The notes: a model not told the origin generated them from the letters alone. Shown: positions 46,391-55,370, numbered from the stretch's first letter. The stretch: DNA of 64,000 nt from CALAGB01 sp963789565 (GCA_963789565.1 CAWBKX010000001.1:1-64000), one strand, 5' to 3'. Translations and numbers: made by a program.

Positions 46391-46609
46391 TTAGCGGAAT
46401 CGATAGGTGATTCGACCTCGCTGGAGGTCGTATGGGGAGAGTTCCAACCGAACCTTGTCGCCGATGATGATGCGGATGAAATTCTTACGCATCTTGCCTG
46501 ACGCGTGCGCGAGAACGTGGTGGCCGTTTTCCAGCTCAACGGTGAACATTGCGTTCGGAAGCGCCTCAACCACCGAGCCTTCCGCCTGAATCATGTCAGA
46601 TCTTGCCAA
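46391..46609 (-). CDS. infA: Translation initiation factor IF-1
   Basis: S1-type OB-fold protein that binds the ribosomal A site with IF-2 and IF-3. A TTG start at 46609, 8 bases behind AGGAG, gives a protein of 72 residues that begins (M)ARSDMIQAEGSVVEALPNAM, the normal IF-1 length and N-terminus; the longer frame to 46681 is not needed. Other landmarks: FTVELENGHHVLAHASGKMR, NFIRIIIGDKVRLELSPYDL and the C-terminal RGRITYRFR. It stands alone between a convergent repair gene and a divergent regulator instead of in the usual spc/alpha ribosomal protein context. Confidence 0.95.
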   Translation of the reverse strand: MARSDMIQAEGSVVEALPNAMFTVELENGHHVLAHASGKMRKNFIRIIIGDKVRLELSPYDLQRGRITYRFR

Positions 46610-46779
46610 TCGTTCGTCTCCTTTGTTTCTTGCTGCTGATAGGTCGTGCAGTCGGCATGTCCGACGGGCATTTTTTTGCAATCACATGATGCCACGCACA
46701 GAGCTGCTTGCGCTCCGTCAGTGGGCCAAGTACCATCATACCAAGATTTGCTTAGATTTTGCCACCACTGAGGACCGCG

Positions 46780-47436
46780 ATGTCGGACGATTCGCTGCAC
46801 GAATCTGACGCTCAAGTCAATTCAGGCAATTGGCTCTCCATCGACGCAGCCTGTCAAATGTTGGGCGTCGATCAATCGACGTTGCGCCGCTGGAGCGATT
46901 CCGGCAAGGTTCCAGTCTTCCGCACACCGGGAGGTCATCGCCGCTATAACGAAGAGGACATCAAGGCACTGCTGCATGGAGAGAGTCGACCCCGACGTCG
47001 TATGAGCCGTCAGGTCTTGACCGACCTCTCTTTTTCCGGTTACGAAAGCGACTTCATCCGCCAGGTCCGCTCACGAGCCTGGTATCGCGCCTACAGCGCG
47101 GGACAGGTCGAAGAACTACGCTCTCTCGGTCGAAGACTGGTCGACCTCGCCATCCGCTCGATTAGCGGACGGTCAGACCAGCGCCTGATCATCGAAGAAG
47201 GACAAGCGATCGGACGTCGCTATGGTTCGATGAGTGCCGAAGCCGGCCTCTCGGTGAACGATGCGGTCGAGGCGTTCCTCTTCTTCCGCTACCCCGTGAT
47301 TCAGGCCATGACGCGCTTCATCGAAGAAGAAAGCGTCCCGGCCAAGCGCTCGGGACGCATCTACGTCGAGATCAGCCAGTTTCTCGATCAAGTGTTGCTG
47401 GCGACCGTTTCGGCCCACGCACAAACGGCGCTTTAG
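46780..47436 (+). CDS. MerR/excisionase-type DNA-binding protein with a helical C-terminal domain
   Basis: ATG 46780 lies behind GAGGA. Residues about 15-65 are a winged helix of the MerR/BldC/excisionase type (WLSIDAACQMLGVDQSTLRR, then FRTPGGHRRYNEEDI). After an Arg-rich joint comes a helical domain of about 130 residues (WYRAYSAGQVEELRSLGRRL ... AVEAFLFFRYPVIQAM ... ISQFLDQVLLATVSAHA) that resembles the N-terminal helical domains of RsbR-like and some sensor proteins. Inference: a one-component regulator whose C-terminal part senses or dimerises. It is divergent from infA and its 3' end overlaps the convergent next gene by 4 bases. Confidence 0.7.
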   Translation: MSDDSLHESDAQVNSGNWLSIDAACQMLGVDQSTLRRWSDSGKVPVFRTPGGHRRYNEEDIKALLHGESRPRRRMSRQVLTDLSFSGYESDFIRQVRSRAWYRAYSAGQVEELRSLGRRLVDLAIRSISGRSDQRLIIEEGQAIGRRYGSMSAEAGLSVNDAVEAFLFFRYPVIQAMTRFIEEESVPAKRSGRIYVEISQFLDQVLLATVSAHAQTAL

Positions 47437-48533
47437 CGCACTTTCCCTCGCGCGATCACATCCCAGCAGCCGGTCACTTCACCGTCACGCACGACGAACA
47501 TCTCGTCTTGCAGGTTCACTGTCGGGCAGACGTGATTGGGGATGATCTCGATACGATCACCGACTTTGAGGTCGCGCGCGTTTTCCGGCAGTTCGATGAC
47601 GCCGTGCTCCTCGCTCACGCGCACGATCGTCGCATCCGGATATTCGACGACGTAGCCGTAGCCTATTTTGGAGGGCGACGGGTCCATAGCCAATGTCTTG
47701 GAACCGGCGTCGACCACAGCACGGTCTGGCGACGGGCGGCTCACCACCGTGGCAAGAATGCGCAAGGCGCAGCGCTCGGGCGTGATGCGTCCAAAGCGGA
47801 AGGCGGTATTGTCATTGAAGACGTAGGTGCCTGGGCGCATCTCGGTAATGCCTTCGATGGTGGTCGTGGCGAACGCGGCCGGGGTCGAGCCGACGCTGAC
47901 CACGTCGATATCGAAGCCGTTCTCGCGCAGGAGCGTGGCCGTCGAGACCAGGTTTTTCCCCGCCTCGCGCGCGATTTCGCCGAGATCTTCAGCATCCTTC
48001 GCCGCGGCTACATGACCCTCATGCGTCATGATGCCGCGGATGCGCAGGCCGCGCATCTCCCCGACCCGCTCGGCGAGATCGAGCACTTCTTCGCCTGGTC
48101 TCAATCCGGCGCGGTTCAGACCGGTGTTGACTTCGAGCAGCACGTCCAGTCGCTTTCCCTCTTGTTCACAGGCGTCCGAGAGGCGTTGCGCCGCGTCAAC
48201 TCCATCAACCGCGACCATCATGTGGGCGCGATCCATGAGTGACAAGAGCCGTCGGATCTTCTGCTCTCCAACGATCTCGTTGGCGACCAGGACGTCACCG
48301 AGCGCTCCGGACTCGATCAGTACCTCTGCTTCGCCCAGCTTGGCGCACGTCCCACCGATCGCGCCTGCTTCGATCTGCATGCGCGCGATTTCGGCCGTCT
48401 TGTGCGTCTTCTGATGGGGTCGGACCTTGATTCCGCGCTGTCCGGCATACTCCGCCATCTCGGCCACGTTTTGCTCGAGAATCTCCTGATGCACCACGAG
48501 ACACGGAGTATCCAACGCCTCTTTGAAACTCAT
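47433..48533 (-). CDS. D-threonine aldolase / D-serine dehydratase-like PLP enzyme (fold type III)
   Basis: Alanine-racemase-fold enzyme that uses pyridoxal phosphate. The PLP lysine is K42 in VRPHQKTHK and the C-terminal metal site is NHVCPTVN (His and Cys of D-threonine aldolase and DSD1). Other family segments are LDTPCLVVHQEILEQN, VLVANEIVG, VLLEVNTGLNRAGL, GIMTHEGH and VSVGSTPAAF. The 366-residue length fits. Probable reaction: cleavage or dehydration of a beta-hydroxy D-amino acid. It lies 21 bases behind a Gfo/Idh/MocA oxidoreductase and is probably co-transcribed with it. Confidence 0.88.
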   Translation of the reverse strand: MSFKEALDTPCLVVHQEILEQNVAEMAEYAGQRGIKVRPHQKTHKTAEIARMQIEAGAIGGTCAKLGEAEVLIESGALGDVLVANEIVGEQKIRRLLSLMDRAHMMVAVDGVDAAQRLSDACEQEGKRLDVLLEVNTGLNRAGLRPGEEVLDLAERVGEMRGLRIRGIMTHEGHVAAAKDAEDLGEIAREAGKNLVSTATLLRENGFDIDVVSVGSTPAAFATTTIEGITEMRPGTYVFNDNTAFRFGRITPERCALRILATVVSRPSPDRAVVDAGSKTLAMDPSPSKIGYGYVVEYPDATIVRVSEEHGVIELPENARDLKVGDRIEIIPNHVCPTVNLQDEMFVVRDGEVTGCWDVIARGKVR

Positions 48534-48554
48534 TTCTCGCCCCTTCGCCTGCTG

Positions 48555-49607
48555 CTATACCGGCCACTTCTTGCCGCTGGTGTCGATCCAGCGTGCGAGC
48601 TCCTGACTCTTTGCCGCACCGTCGACGATCTCCTGGACCTTCATGCCATCTTCGAACGACGGTGCGCGCGGTATTCCGCTCAAGATCCCGTTGGCCCAAT
48701 CGTAAGCGAGCTGAGTGAATGGGCCAACACGCTGGTCGACTGTCTTCGGCAGATCGAATGTCAGATCGTCTGGAATCGCGAGCTCGGAGATCGACTGTTG
48801 ACCGCGTTTGGTTCCAAAGATCTTACCGTCATTACGCACCGCCAGAACGCCATCTGTCCCGACGGCTACCATCTCGTCACCAAGGTCAACGGGAGACGAA
48901 GAACAGGCGTGGATGGTGGCAATCGCTCCAGATCCAAACTGGAGGAGGATCGAGAAGTTGGAGTCCGCTTGCTCTGCATCGACGTCGGCGAGCGCAGGGG
49001 TCGTGCGTGCGCCGGCCACCGCGTGTACGTCGCCGAACCACCAGCGCAGTGTGTCAACGTAGTCGTATCCCAGCTGCTGAATGAGGCTGAGCCGGGGTTC
49101 GAGCGGCATCATCGAGCGGCGTCGAACGTAGGGCGAGCGGAACGCTGTCACGCTTACCGACTGAAGTTCGCCTATATAGCCGCCGTCGATGAGCTGTTTG
49201 GCGCGCATGCGGGCCGGGACGAAGCGCGACGGGAAGACGATCGATCCCTGCACCTGGCCATCTCGCGCCACCCGATGCATGTCGCGCGCTTCGGCACCGG
49301 TGCGCGCCATGGGCGAATCACACAGGATGTGAAGTCCACTTTCGACGGCGGCAACGACGAGACCATGATGGAGCTCGGTCGGAGCAGCGATGGTGATGGC
49401 GTCAAGCCCTGCCCGCCGATACATGACCCGGTAGTCGTCGAAATAATTCGGAATCTGGTAGCGCGCGGCAATCGACGAGACAGGGCTTCCATCCGCCGGC
49501 GCGACGGCAACCAGTTCGATGTGCGGGACCTGCCGCAGACCTGGAATGTGAATGGCGGCGCCTTCCGCCGTTCCTACGACTCCCACGCGGAGCGGTTTGG
49601 TATGCAC
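48555..49607 (-). CDS. Gfo/Idh/MocA-family oxidoreductase
   Basis: NAD(P)-dependent dehydrogenase acting on a sugar, inositol or related polyol. The Rossmann start is LRVGVVGTAEGAAIHIPGLR (a G-x-G-x-x-x variant), followed by VAVAPADG, the substrate-loop DAITIAAPTELH and a His-containing DSPMARTGAEARDM where most members have EKP. The C-terminal beta sheet has VSVTAFRSPY and DYVDTLRWWFGDVHAV with the catalytic-region Asp and His. The EKP lysine is replaced by SPM, so the active site is not the standard one and the reaction may differ. It is followed by the D-threonine-aldolase-like gene. Confidence 0.85.
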   Translation of the reverse strand: MHTKPLRVGVVGTAEGAAIHIPGLRQVPHIELVAVAPADGSPVSSIAARYQIPNYFDDYRVMYRRAGLDAITIAAPTELHHGLVVAAVESGLHILCDSPMARTGAEARDMHRVARDGQVQGSIVFPSRFVPARMRAKQLIDGGYIGELQSVSVTAFRSPYVRRRSMMPLEPRLSLIQQLGYDYVDTLRWWFGDVHAVAGARTTPALADVDAEQADSNFSILLQFGSGAIATIHACSSSPVDLGDEMVAVGTDGVLAVRNDGKIFGTKRGQQSISELAIPDDLTFDLPKTVDQRVGPFTQLAYDWANGILSGIPRAPSFEDGMKVQEIVDGAAKSQELARWIDTSGKKWPV

Positions 49608-49683
49608 GAAGCGAGTGTCCCTCCAGAGCGACGAGAATTTTCGATCAAGTATGTTCAGACGCTACGCGCGGTGCAACGTACGG

Positions 49684-50337
49684 TCACTCACCGGGCAAAA
49701 TCCGTACACGACGGCCTTCCAACCGGAGTCGATCGTCACAGAAGAGTCGCACGGCCTGCGGATAGAGCTCGCATTCGCGTTGAAAGACGCGCGCACCGAG
49801 CGTTTCAGGATCATCATCTTCGAGCACCGGCACGCACGACTGCACAATGATCGGTCCGGCGTCGTAGTTCTCGTCCACGAAATGCACAGTGCAGCCTGAA
49901 ACCTTCATTCCCGATGCCAGGACGTTCTCATGCACTGTATTGCCGAAGTTTCCCCGACCGCCAAAGAGCGGAAGTAGGGCTGGATGAATGTTCATGACCC
50001 GTCCGAGATACTGGTCCGGAATCTCGATCTTGGAGAGGAAACCAGCCATCAGCACCAGGTCCGGTCGCTCCTGACGCAGGATCTCGTGCACGTCATCACT
50101 GAAGGCTTGCCATGTAGCGAAGGATCGGCGTGCAACGATTGACAGCGGGACGTCCGCTTCTCGAGCTACGTCGACGCCGCGAACACGCGCTCGGCTGCTG
50201 ATCACTCGCGTGAAGTCAACGTCGATGCGTCCTTCGTGATTCGCGCGGATCAGGTTCTCCAGCGTCCGACCGGATCCCGACAGCAAGACGACGACACGTT
50301 TGCGCGCGGACTCACGTTCATCCGAACCGGATTTCAT
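49684..50337 (-). CDS. purN: Phosphoribosylglycinamide formyltransferase
   Basis: Transfers formyl from 10-formyl-tetrahydrofolate to GAR in purine synthesis. Motifs: VVLLSGSGRTLENLI (phosphate loop), FLSKIEIPDQYLGRVMNIHP with catalytic Asn and His (NIHPALLPLFGG) and HFVDENYDAGPIIVQ with the catalytic Asp. It is 217 residues long with a short hydrophilic N-terminal tail. The gene is divergent from guaA-purD, the starts being 128 bases apart, so the purine genes probably share a control region. The downstream oxidoreductase gene is 76 bases away. Confidence 0.95.
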   Translation of the reverse strand: MKSGSDERESARKRVVVLLSGSGRTLENLIRANHEGRIDVDFTRVISSRARVRGVDVAREADVPLSIVARRSFATWQAFSDDVHEILRQERPDLVLMAGFLSKIEIPDQYLGRVMNIHPALLPLFGGRGNFGNTVHENVLASGMKVSGCTVHFVDENYDAGPIIVQSCVPVLEDDDPETLGARVFQRECELYPQAVRLFCDDRLRLEGRRVRILPGE

Positions 50338-50465
50338 TGGTCAGTCCACCTCCCGCGGCGATGATACACGGTTCCACCGACGGACATCGGAGAGCGGGAA
50401 TCACGCGGTAGAATAGGGGCACATTTGATCTGTCCGCTTTCAGCGCTCGAAGGCAAGGAGCTCAA

Positions 50466-52085
50466 TTGCAGACCGAGCAGAATTCGACCAGACGCTCCAA
50501 CGATGACATCGTGCCGGACGAACCGTCTACCGGTTCGATGGGCCTGGACGAGTCGGTCGACGCGGTGGTCGCGCTTGATTTTGGAGCGCAGTACGCGCAA
50601 CTGATCACCCGGCGGGTGCGCGAGGCCAACGTCTATTGCGAGATGTTGCCGCATGACGTGACATGGGAAGAGGTCGAACACCTGCACCCACGCGGAGTGA
50701 TCCTCTCGGGCGGGCCCATGAGCGTTTACGCTCCGGGCGCGCCGAAAATGCCGGACTGGGTGCTGGAGCGCGAACTGCCCGTGTTGGGAATCTGTTACGG
50801 CATGCAATTGCTGGCCGACGCCCTGGGCGGTAAGGTCGCCGAGGCGACCGATCGCGAATTCGGTCCCGCGAGTATTCGCGTCACCCATAACGAGGGCATC
50901 TTCAAGGATTTGCCGGAAAACGTTGATGTCTGGATGAGCCATGGCGATCGTATCGACGCTCTTCCGGACGGCTTCGTATCGCTGGCGGAGACGACCAACT
51001 CGCCCTTCGCCGCGATGAGCCGCGGCAACCTGGTTGGTCTGCAATTTCACCCGGAGGTCGCTCACACGCCGCTCGGCGGCGCCATGCTGCGCAATTTTCT
51101 GTACGACGTCTGCGGCTGCACCGGCAATTGGAGCTCCGAATCTTTCGTCCACACGGCCATTGAGGCCATCCGCGCGGAGGTCGGCTCGGAGCGGGTACTG
51201 CTGGCCCTTTCCGGAGGCGTCGATTCGTCGGTCGTGGCAGCGCTGATCCATCGGGCCATCGGCGACCAACTGACACCCGTCTTCGTCAACACTGGAATGC
51301 TGCGCGAAGGCGAAGCCGAGACGGTGCGCGAAGTCTTTGGCCGCCATTTCCACATGAACCTGGTCTACGTCGACGCGACCGAGCGCTTCCTCGAGCGACT
51401 CTCCGGAGTCATCGATCCCGAGGAGAAGCGCAAAATCATCGGCGACGAGTTCGTGCGGGTCTTCGAGCGCGCAGCGGAAGAGCATGGGCCTTTCAAGTAT
51501 CTGGCGCAGGGCACGCTCTATCCGGACGTGATCGAGAGCGCTACGAAGATCTCCAAGACGGCCGACAAAATCAAGACGCACCACAACGTCGGCGGGTTAC
51601 CCGAAGACTTGAAGTTTGAGCTGATCGAGCCGTTGCGTCTTCTCTTCAAGGATGAGGTGCGCACCGCGGGTAAGCTGCTCGGCCTACCGGACGAAATCGT
51701 CAATCGGCAGCCGTTTCCTGGGCCGGGACTGGCAGTCCGAATCCTCGGCCCGGTTCGAGAGGAATCCCTGGCGATCTTGCGGCGCGCCGACGCCATTGTT
51801 CGCCAGGAGATTGAAGCGGCGGGGCTTGCCGACGAGATCTGGCAGTTCTTTGCCGTTCTCCTGCCGGTGCAATCGACCGGAGTCATGGGGGACAGCCGCA
51901 CCTACGCGCAGGTCTGCGCCATCCGCGCGGTTAACAGCGAAGATGCCATGACGGCCGATTGGGCTCGATTGCCGTACGATCTGCTTGCACGCATGAGCAA
52001 CCGCATCGTCAATGAAGTGCGCGGCATCAACCGCGTGGTCTACGATATCTCGAGCAAGCCGCCATCCACCATCGAGTGGGAGTAA
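50466..52085 (+). CDS. guaA: GMP synthase (glutamine-hydrolysing)
   Basis: Converts XMP to GMP with glutamine as nitrogen donor. The TTG start at 50466 sits behind AAGGAG. The N-terminal class I glutaminase has GICYGMQLLADALGG with Cys110 and LQFHPEVAHT with its His. The ATP pyrophosphatase domain starts at LALSGGVDSSVVAALIH (PP-loop), and the C-terminal dimerisation domain has FPGPGLAVRILG and ends with KPPSTIEWE as is usual. At 539 residues the length is slightly above normal because of a hydrophilic N-terminal extension of about 30 residues. purD starts 6 bases downstream, so the two are an operon. Confidence 0.96.
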   Translation: MQTEQNSTRRSNDDIVPDEPSTGSMGLDESVDAVVALDFGAQYAQLITRRVREANVYCEMLPHDVTWEEVEHLHPRGVILSGGPMSVYAPGAPKMPDWVLERELPVLGICYGMQLLADALGGKVAEATDREFGPASIRVTHNEGIFKDLPENVDVWMSHGDRIDALPDGFVSLAETTNSPFAAMSRGNLVGLQFHPEVAHTPLGGAMLRNFLYDVCGCTGNWSSESFVHTAIEAIRAEVGSERVLLALSGGVDSSVVAALIHRAIGDQLTPVFVNTGMLREGEAETVREVFGRHFHMNLVYVDATERFLERLSGVIDPEEKRKIIGDEFVRVFERAAEEHGPFKYLAQGTLYPDVIESATKISKTADKIKTHHNVGGLPEDLKFELIEPLRLLFKDEVRTAGKLLGLPDEIVNRQPFPGPGLAVRILGPVREESLAILRRADAIVRQEIEAAGLADEIWQFFAVLLPVQSTGVMGDSRTYAQVCAIRAVNSEDAMTADWARLPYDLLARMSNRIVNEVRGINRVVYDISSKPPSTIEWE

Positions 52086-52091
52086 CCAAGC

Positions 52092-53372
52092 GTGTCGAAA
52101 AGGGTTCTGGTCGTCGGAAGCGGCGCCCGAGAGCATGCACTTGTCTGGAAGTTGGCGCAGTCGCCTCAGGTCGAGGCGATTTTCGTCGCTCCAGGCAATG
52201 CGGGCACGTCACGGATCGCGACCAACCTTCCAATCGCAGCGACAGACACCAACGCATTGTTGTCCGCGGTAAAGCGCGAGCGCATCGATTTCACCGTAGT
52301 TGGACCTGAAGATCCGCTTGCAGATGGGCTGGCCGACGCCTTCATCGCTCACGATCTTGCGGTCTTCGGACCCGTAGCCGACGCGGCTCGTATCGAAAGC
52401 AGCAAGACCTGGGCAAAAGAGCTCATGCAGATTGCGGGCGTTCCCACCGCGCGCTCACAGCGCTTCACTGATCTCAATGAGGCTCTTGACGCGGTCTTCG
52501 ACGTCGAGTTGCCGGTTGTGATCAAGGCGGATGGGTTGGCCGCCGGAAAGGGAGTCATCGTCGCCGAGACGCGAGCTGATGCCGAGCAGGCAGTTCGCTC
52601 GATGCTCGGTGAAGGCGCGTTCGGATCCGCGGGCCAGGAGATCCTCATTGAGGACTACATGGTCGGACGCGAAGTCTCCGTGCTGGCACTGACCGACGGA
52701 GAGACCACCTATCCACTCCTTCCGGCATGCGACTATAAGCGCGCACTGGACGACGATCAAGGCCTCAACACGGGGGGAATGGGCGCCTACGCACCGGTAC
52801 CAGCGGCGGATGAGGCGCTGCAGCGACGAGTATTGGATGAAATCATCAGTCCGACAATTGCCGAGCTCCACAAACGCGGCATCACCTATCGCGGAGTGCT
52901 CTATGCCGGTTTGATGCTCACTGACAGCGGTCCGATGGTGATCGAATTCAACTGTCGTTTTGGTGACCCTGAGACCGAGGTTGTCTTGCCAATGCTGCGT
53001 GAGGACTTGCTGCCATATCTGATCGCGTGCGCCGACGGAACGCTTGGATCGCTCCCCGCACCCACCTGGTACGACGGCGCGTGTGTTTCCGTGGTGCTGG
53101 CCTCCGGTGGTTATCCGCTCGGCTACCACAAAGGCTACGAGATCAGCGGCTTGAGTCAGTTCCACGACGACGTCGTCGCGTTCCACGCGGGAACCTCGCT
53201 CGATGCTGCTGGTCGCGTCGTGACCAGCGGCGGCCGTGTGCTGGCGATCACCGCACGGGGCGTCTCGATGGAGTCAGCCCGCTCCCGAGCCTACCAAGCC
53301 GTCGACCAGGTTGCGTTCCAGGATCTCCACTTTCGTCACGACATCGCCCTGCGCGAAGTCGCCAAATCGTAG
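52092..53372 (+). CDS. purD: Phosphoribosylamine-glycine ligase
   Basis: ATP-grasp enzyme that joins phosphoribosylamine and glycine to GAR, the substrate of the divergent purN product. GTG start 52092, six bases after guaA. Landmarks: RVLVVGSGAREHALVWKLAQ, DFTVVGPEDPLADGL, LPVVIKADGLAAGKGVIVAE, ALDDDQGLNTGGMGAYAPVP, GVLYAGLMLT, VIEFNCRFGDPETE and the C-terminal GRVVTSGGRVLAITARG. The length (426 residues) is normal. It closes the guaA-purD operon; a GC-rich hairpin follows about 85 bases later. Confidence 0.96.
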   Translation: MSKRVLVVGSGAREHALVWKLAQSPQVEAIFVAPGNAGTSRIATNLPIAATDTNALLSAVKRERIDFTVVGPEDPLADGLADAFIAHDLAVFGPVADAARIESSKTWAKELMQIAGVPTARSQRFTDLNEALDAVFDVELPVVIKADGLAAGKGVIVAETRADAEQAVRSMLGEGAFGSAGQEILIEDYMVGREVSVLALTDGETTYPLLPACDYKRALDDDQGLNTGGMGAYAPVPAADEALQRRVLDEIISPTIAELHKRGITYRGVLYAGLMLTDSGPMVIEFNCRFGDPETEVVLPMLREDLLPYLIACADGTLGSLPAPTWYDGACVSVVLASGGYPLGYHKGYEISGLSQFHDDVVAFHAGTSLDAAGRVVTSGGRVLAITARGVSMESARSRAYQAVDQVAFQDLHFRHDIALREVAKS

Positions 53373-53764
53373 CCACGTCGCGCTTCCGTCTGTGCGGGCG
53401 ACGCATGCGTTGCTCACCTCGCCGTAATGCCTCGTCCTTGACCATCGCTCTGTGAGCGCCCCAACGGTTGGGGGCGAAGGCAAGCTTCGTCAACGATGAA
53501 TTGTTCGACCCCGGAGCGATCGATCAATACTCGCCCCTACCTGTACGGCAATATGAGTGGCCCATATGTCGGTCAAGCCGCGAGCAAGCGGTGGGCGACG
53601 CATACGTCGCCCGTACACGCGAAAGCCGCACGTTCCGTAGAAATGGAGCTTTGGCGCGCGGAGATCAGACCGAACTCATCCGAGAATCGCGCGTTAAAGA
53701 CGTTCCGGAGAGCCGCAGCCCTCCGGAGACGCCAAGTGGGGATGGAAGGAGACCGGTAAATTCG
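53373..53764. other. Intergenic region between convergent genes
   Basis: 392 bases. A hairpin with the arms CGCCCCAAC and GTTGGGGGCG (about 53456-53475, one extra base) could be the purD terminator. The frames present have no protein-like features. Confidence 0.4.
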
Positions 53765-54499
53765 TCAGGCAGTTGCCGGTGGCCCGATGGCGATCCAGCC
53801 GTTCCGCACGGCACAGAGCACCGCTTGAACGCGATCGTTGACATCCAGCTTGCGGAGCACCGACGTCATATGATTCTTGACCGTCTGCTCGGTAATAAAG
53901 AGCTCATCGGCGATCTCTTTGTTGGAAAGGCCCTGCGCGACGCAGTCAAGCACTTCAATCTCGCGAACCGAGAGCGGAAGCTTGGGACTCGATGGAAGGA
54001 TGCTCTCGGACTCGGATTCTTCGCCGTCGCCGGTTAGCTGACGGAACTCGGTCAGCACTCGCCAGGCCAGCTCCGGTCGCGACAACACCGCCGTGTTGAT
54101 GATCTGCTCGCCGCGAATGACACGCTCAAGCGAATTTGTCAGCTCGGACGCTTCAATGTCTTTGGTAAGGAAGGCTGAAGCACCTGCGCGAACGGCTTCA
54201 AATAGGCGTTCGTCGTCAATGTGCATCGAAAGAATCACGACGTGCATGGATGGGTGCTGCTTCTTGAGGATGCGTGCGACGTTGAGTCCGGTGATGCCCG
54301 GAAGCTGCACGTCGATCAGCGCGAGGTTGGGTCGATGAATGTCCGCTTCGCGAATCGCCTCGTGTCCATTGGCCGCCTCCGCCACCACGGTAAAGGCGCC
54401 ACCTTCCGCAATAAGTCGTTTCAAACCTTGGCGGAAGAGTGGGTGATCGTCCACGATGAGTACGCGCTTTTCCGCGGAAGCCTGTCGTCGCCGTTCCAT
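53765..54499 (-). CDS. NarL/FixJ-type response regulator
   Basis: DNA-binding partner of a histidine kinase. ATG 54499 with a GGGGGA upstream gives a 244-residue protein; the frame runs on to 54658 without support. The receiver domain has RVLIVDDHPLFRQGLKRLI (acidic pair), LALIDVQLPGITGLNVARIL with the phospho-acceptor Asp, the Ser/Thr switch VVILSMH and the Lys of AFLTKDI. After a Ser/Glu-rich linker comes a LuxR-type HTH: LSVREIEVLDCVAQGLSNKE and FITEQTVKNHMTSVLRKLDV. There is no kinase next to it. The palindromes at 54748-54774 upstream may be its own operators. Confidence 0.92.
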   Translation of the reverse strand: MERRRQASAEKRVLIVDDHPLFRQGLKRLIAEGGAFTVVAEAANGHEAIREADIHRPNLALIDVQLPGITGLNVARILKKQHPSMHVVILSMHIDDERLFEAVRAGASAFLTKDIEASELTNSLERVIRGEQIINTAVLSRPELAWRVLTEFRQLTGDGEESESESILPSSPKLPLSVREIEVLDCVAQGLSNKEIADELFITEQTVKNHMTSVLRKLDVNDRVQAVLCAVRNGWIAIGPPATA

Positions 54500-54839
54500 T
54501 GCGTCCCCCGTAATCGCGTCAGCGCTCAAGGCGCCTTCCAACCCCAGTGCATCTCCCCCTTGCAGGGCCGTCCCCCCTGCTCGTTTCCTGTCTTCTACTC
54601 TAGGTGAGGTGCTGTCCAACCCACATAGGCGAAAGTGGCCGACCGGGGGAGGCCGCAAGTACTAGTCTGGTCGGTAAACCTTGTGACTTGACCCGACGAC
54701 ACACGTTTGTATTGGCCAAAATCTGTGCCGCTCAGTCATCGTACCATGTGTACGTACACTCTGTAAATACAGAGCGATGTGAGTACCGATGGGGGAGGAA
54801 TGTGCGAATTTCCGGGACTGCGTTGGGACTTTAGTCTGG
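54500..54839. other. Region upstream of the response regulator gene
   Basis: Non-coding 340 bases that include the palindrome pair listed separately; nothing else was recognised. Confidence 0.4.
54748..54774. promoter_or_regulatory. Two abutting perfect palindromes, putative operator
   Basis: GTGTACGTACAC (54748-54759) is a perfect 12-base palindrome and shares its last base with CTCTGTA-AA-TACAGAG (54759-54774), a second perfect inverted repeat. They lie 249 bases upstream of the response regulator start and just beyond the stop of the Nudix gene. Confidence 0.45.
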
Positions 54840-55370
54840 CTAAAGCCCAGTTCCGAGCCACGCGAGCAACCCGATGATGGTCTTCGAGTCGACGATCTCA
54901 CCGGACTTGATCTTGTCGGTGACAGATTCGACCTGTACGGTCACAACCTGAAGGTCCTCGTCTGCCTCCGTCTCGGCCGCTCCAGAATTGAGACCAGTAG
55001 CGACGAAAATAATGACTTCTTCATCTGCCCATCCCGGACTAACGTAGAAGCGAACGAGCTCACGCACCTCGTCGGCGCGGTAACCCGTCTCTTCACGTAG
55101 CTCGCGAATCGCGGTTTGAAGCGCTGGTTCATTCGGTTCACGAGTTCCGGCGGGAAGCTCGAGCGTCTCGCGGCCGATGGGATGGCGGTATTGCTGCACG
55201 AGAACCAGATCACCATTCGGCAGTACTGGCACAAGGGCCACAGCCCCGGGATGTTCCACAACTTCGCGACGATGCTCGCTGCCATCCTCCATCCGCACCG
55301 TGTCGACTCGCACGTTGATCAACCGCCCGTCGAAAGCTCGCTGACTTGCGACCACCGTCTCGCCCGCCAT
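54840..55370 (-). CDS. Nudix hydrolase, ADP-ribose pyrophosphatase type
   Basis: Hydrolyses ADP-ribose or similar nucleoside diphosphate derivatives. The start at ATG 55370 directly follows GGAGGGCGG; an ATG 12 bases upstream overlaps that site and the longer frame to 55550 crosses the tRNA-Cys gene. The Nudix box is GTREPNEPALQTAIRELREE followed by TGY, complete in its Gly, Glu and Arg residues. Before it lies VLVQQYRHPIGRETLELPAG and after it FYVSPGWADEEVIIFVATGL, both typical of the NudF/ADPR class. 176 residues. It is 80 bases downstream of tRNA-Cys on the same strand. Confidence 0.9.
   Translation of the reverse strand: MAGETVVASQRAFDGRLINVRVDTVRMEDGSEHRREVVEHPGAVALVPVLPNGDLVLVQQYRHPIGRETLELPAGTREPNEPALQTAIRELREETGYRADEVRELVRFYVSPGWADEEVIIFVATGLNSGAAETEADEDLQVVTVQVESVTDKIKSGEIVDSKTIIGLLAWLGTGL

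Noticed and set aside
48402..49850. Plus-strand frame of 482 codons opposite the oxidoreductase gene
   Set aside because: The minus strand holds Gfo/Idh/MocA and D-threonine-aldolase-like genes with recognised motifs; the plus frame is Arg/His-rich shadow.
50334..51584. Minus-strand frame of 416 codons opposite guaA
   Set aside because: guaA carries both glutaminase and PP-loop motifs in the plus frame; this is antisense noise.
53468..54037. Plus-strand frame of 189 codons overlapping the response regulator gene
   Set aside because: Overlaps the LuxR-type HTH coding region of the regulator on the other strand and has no motif of its own.
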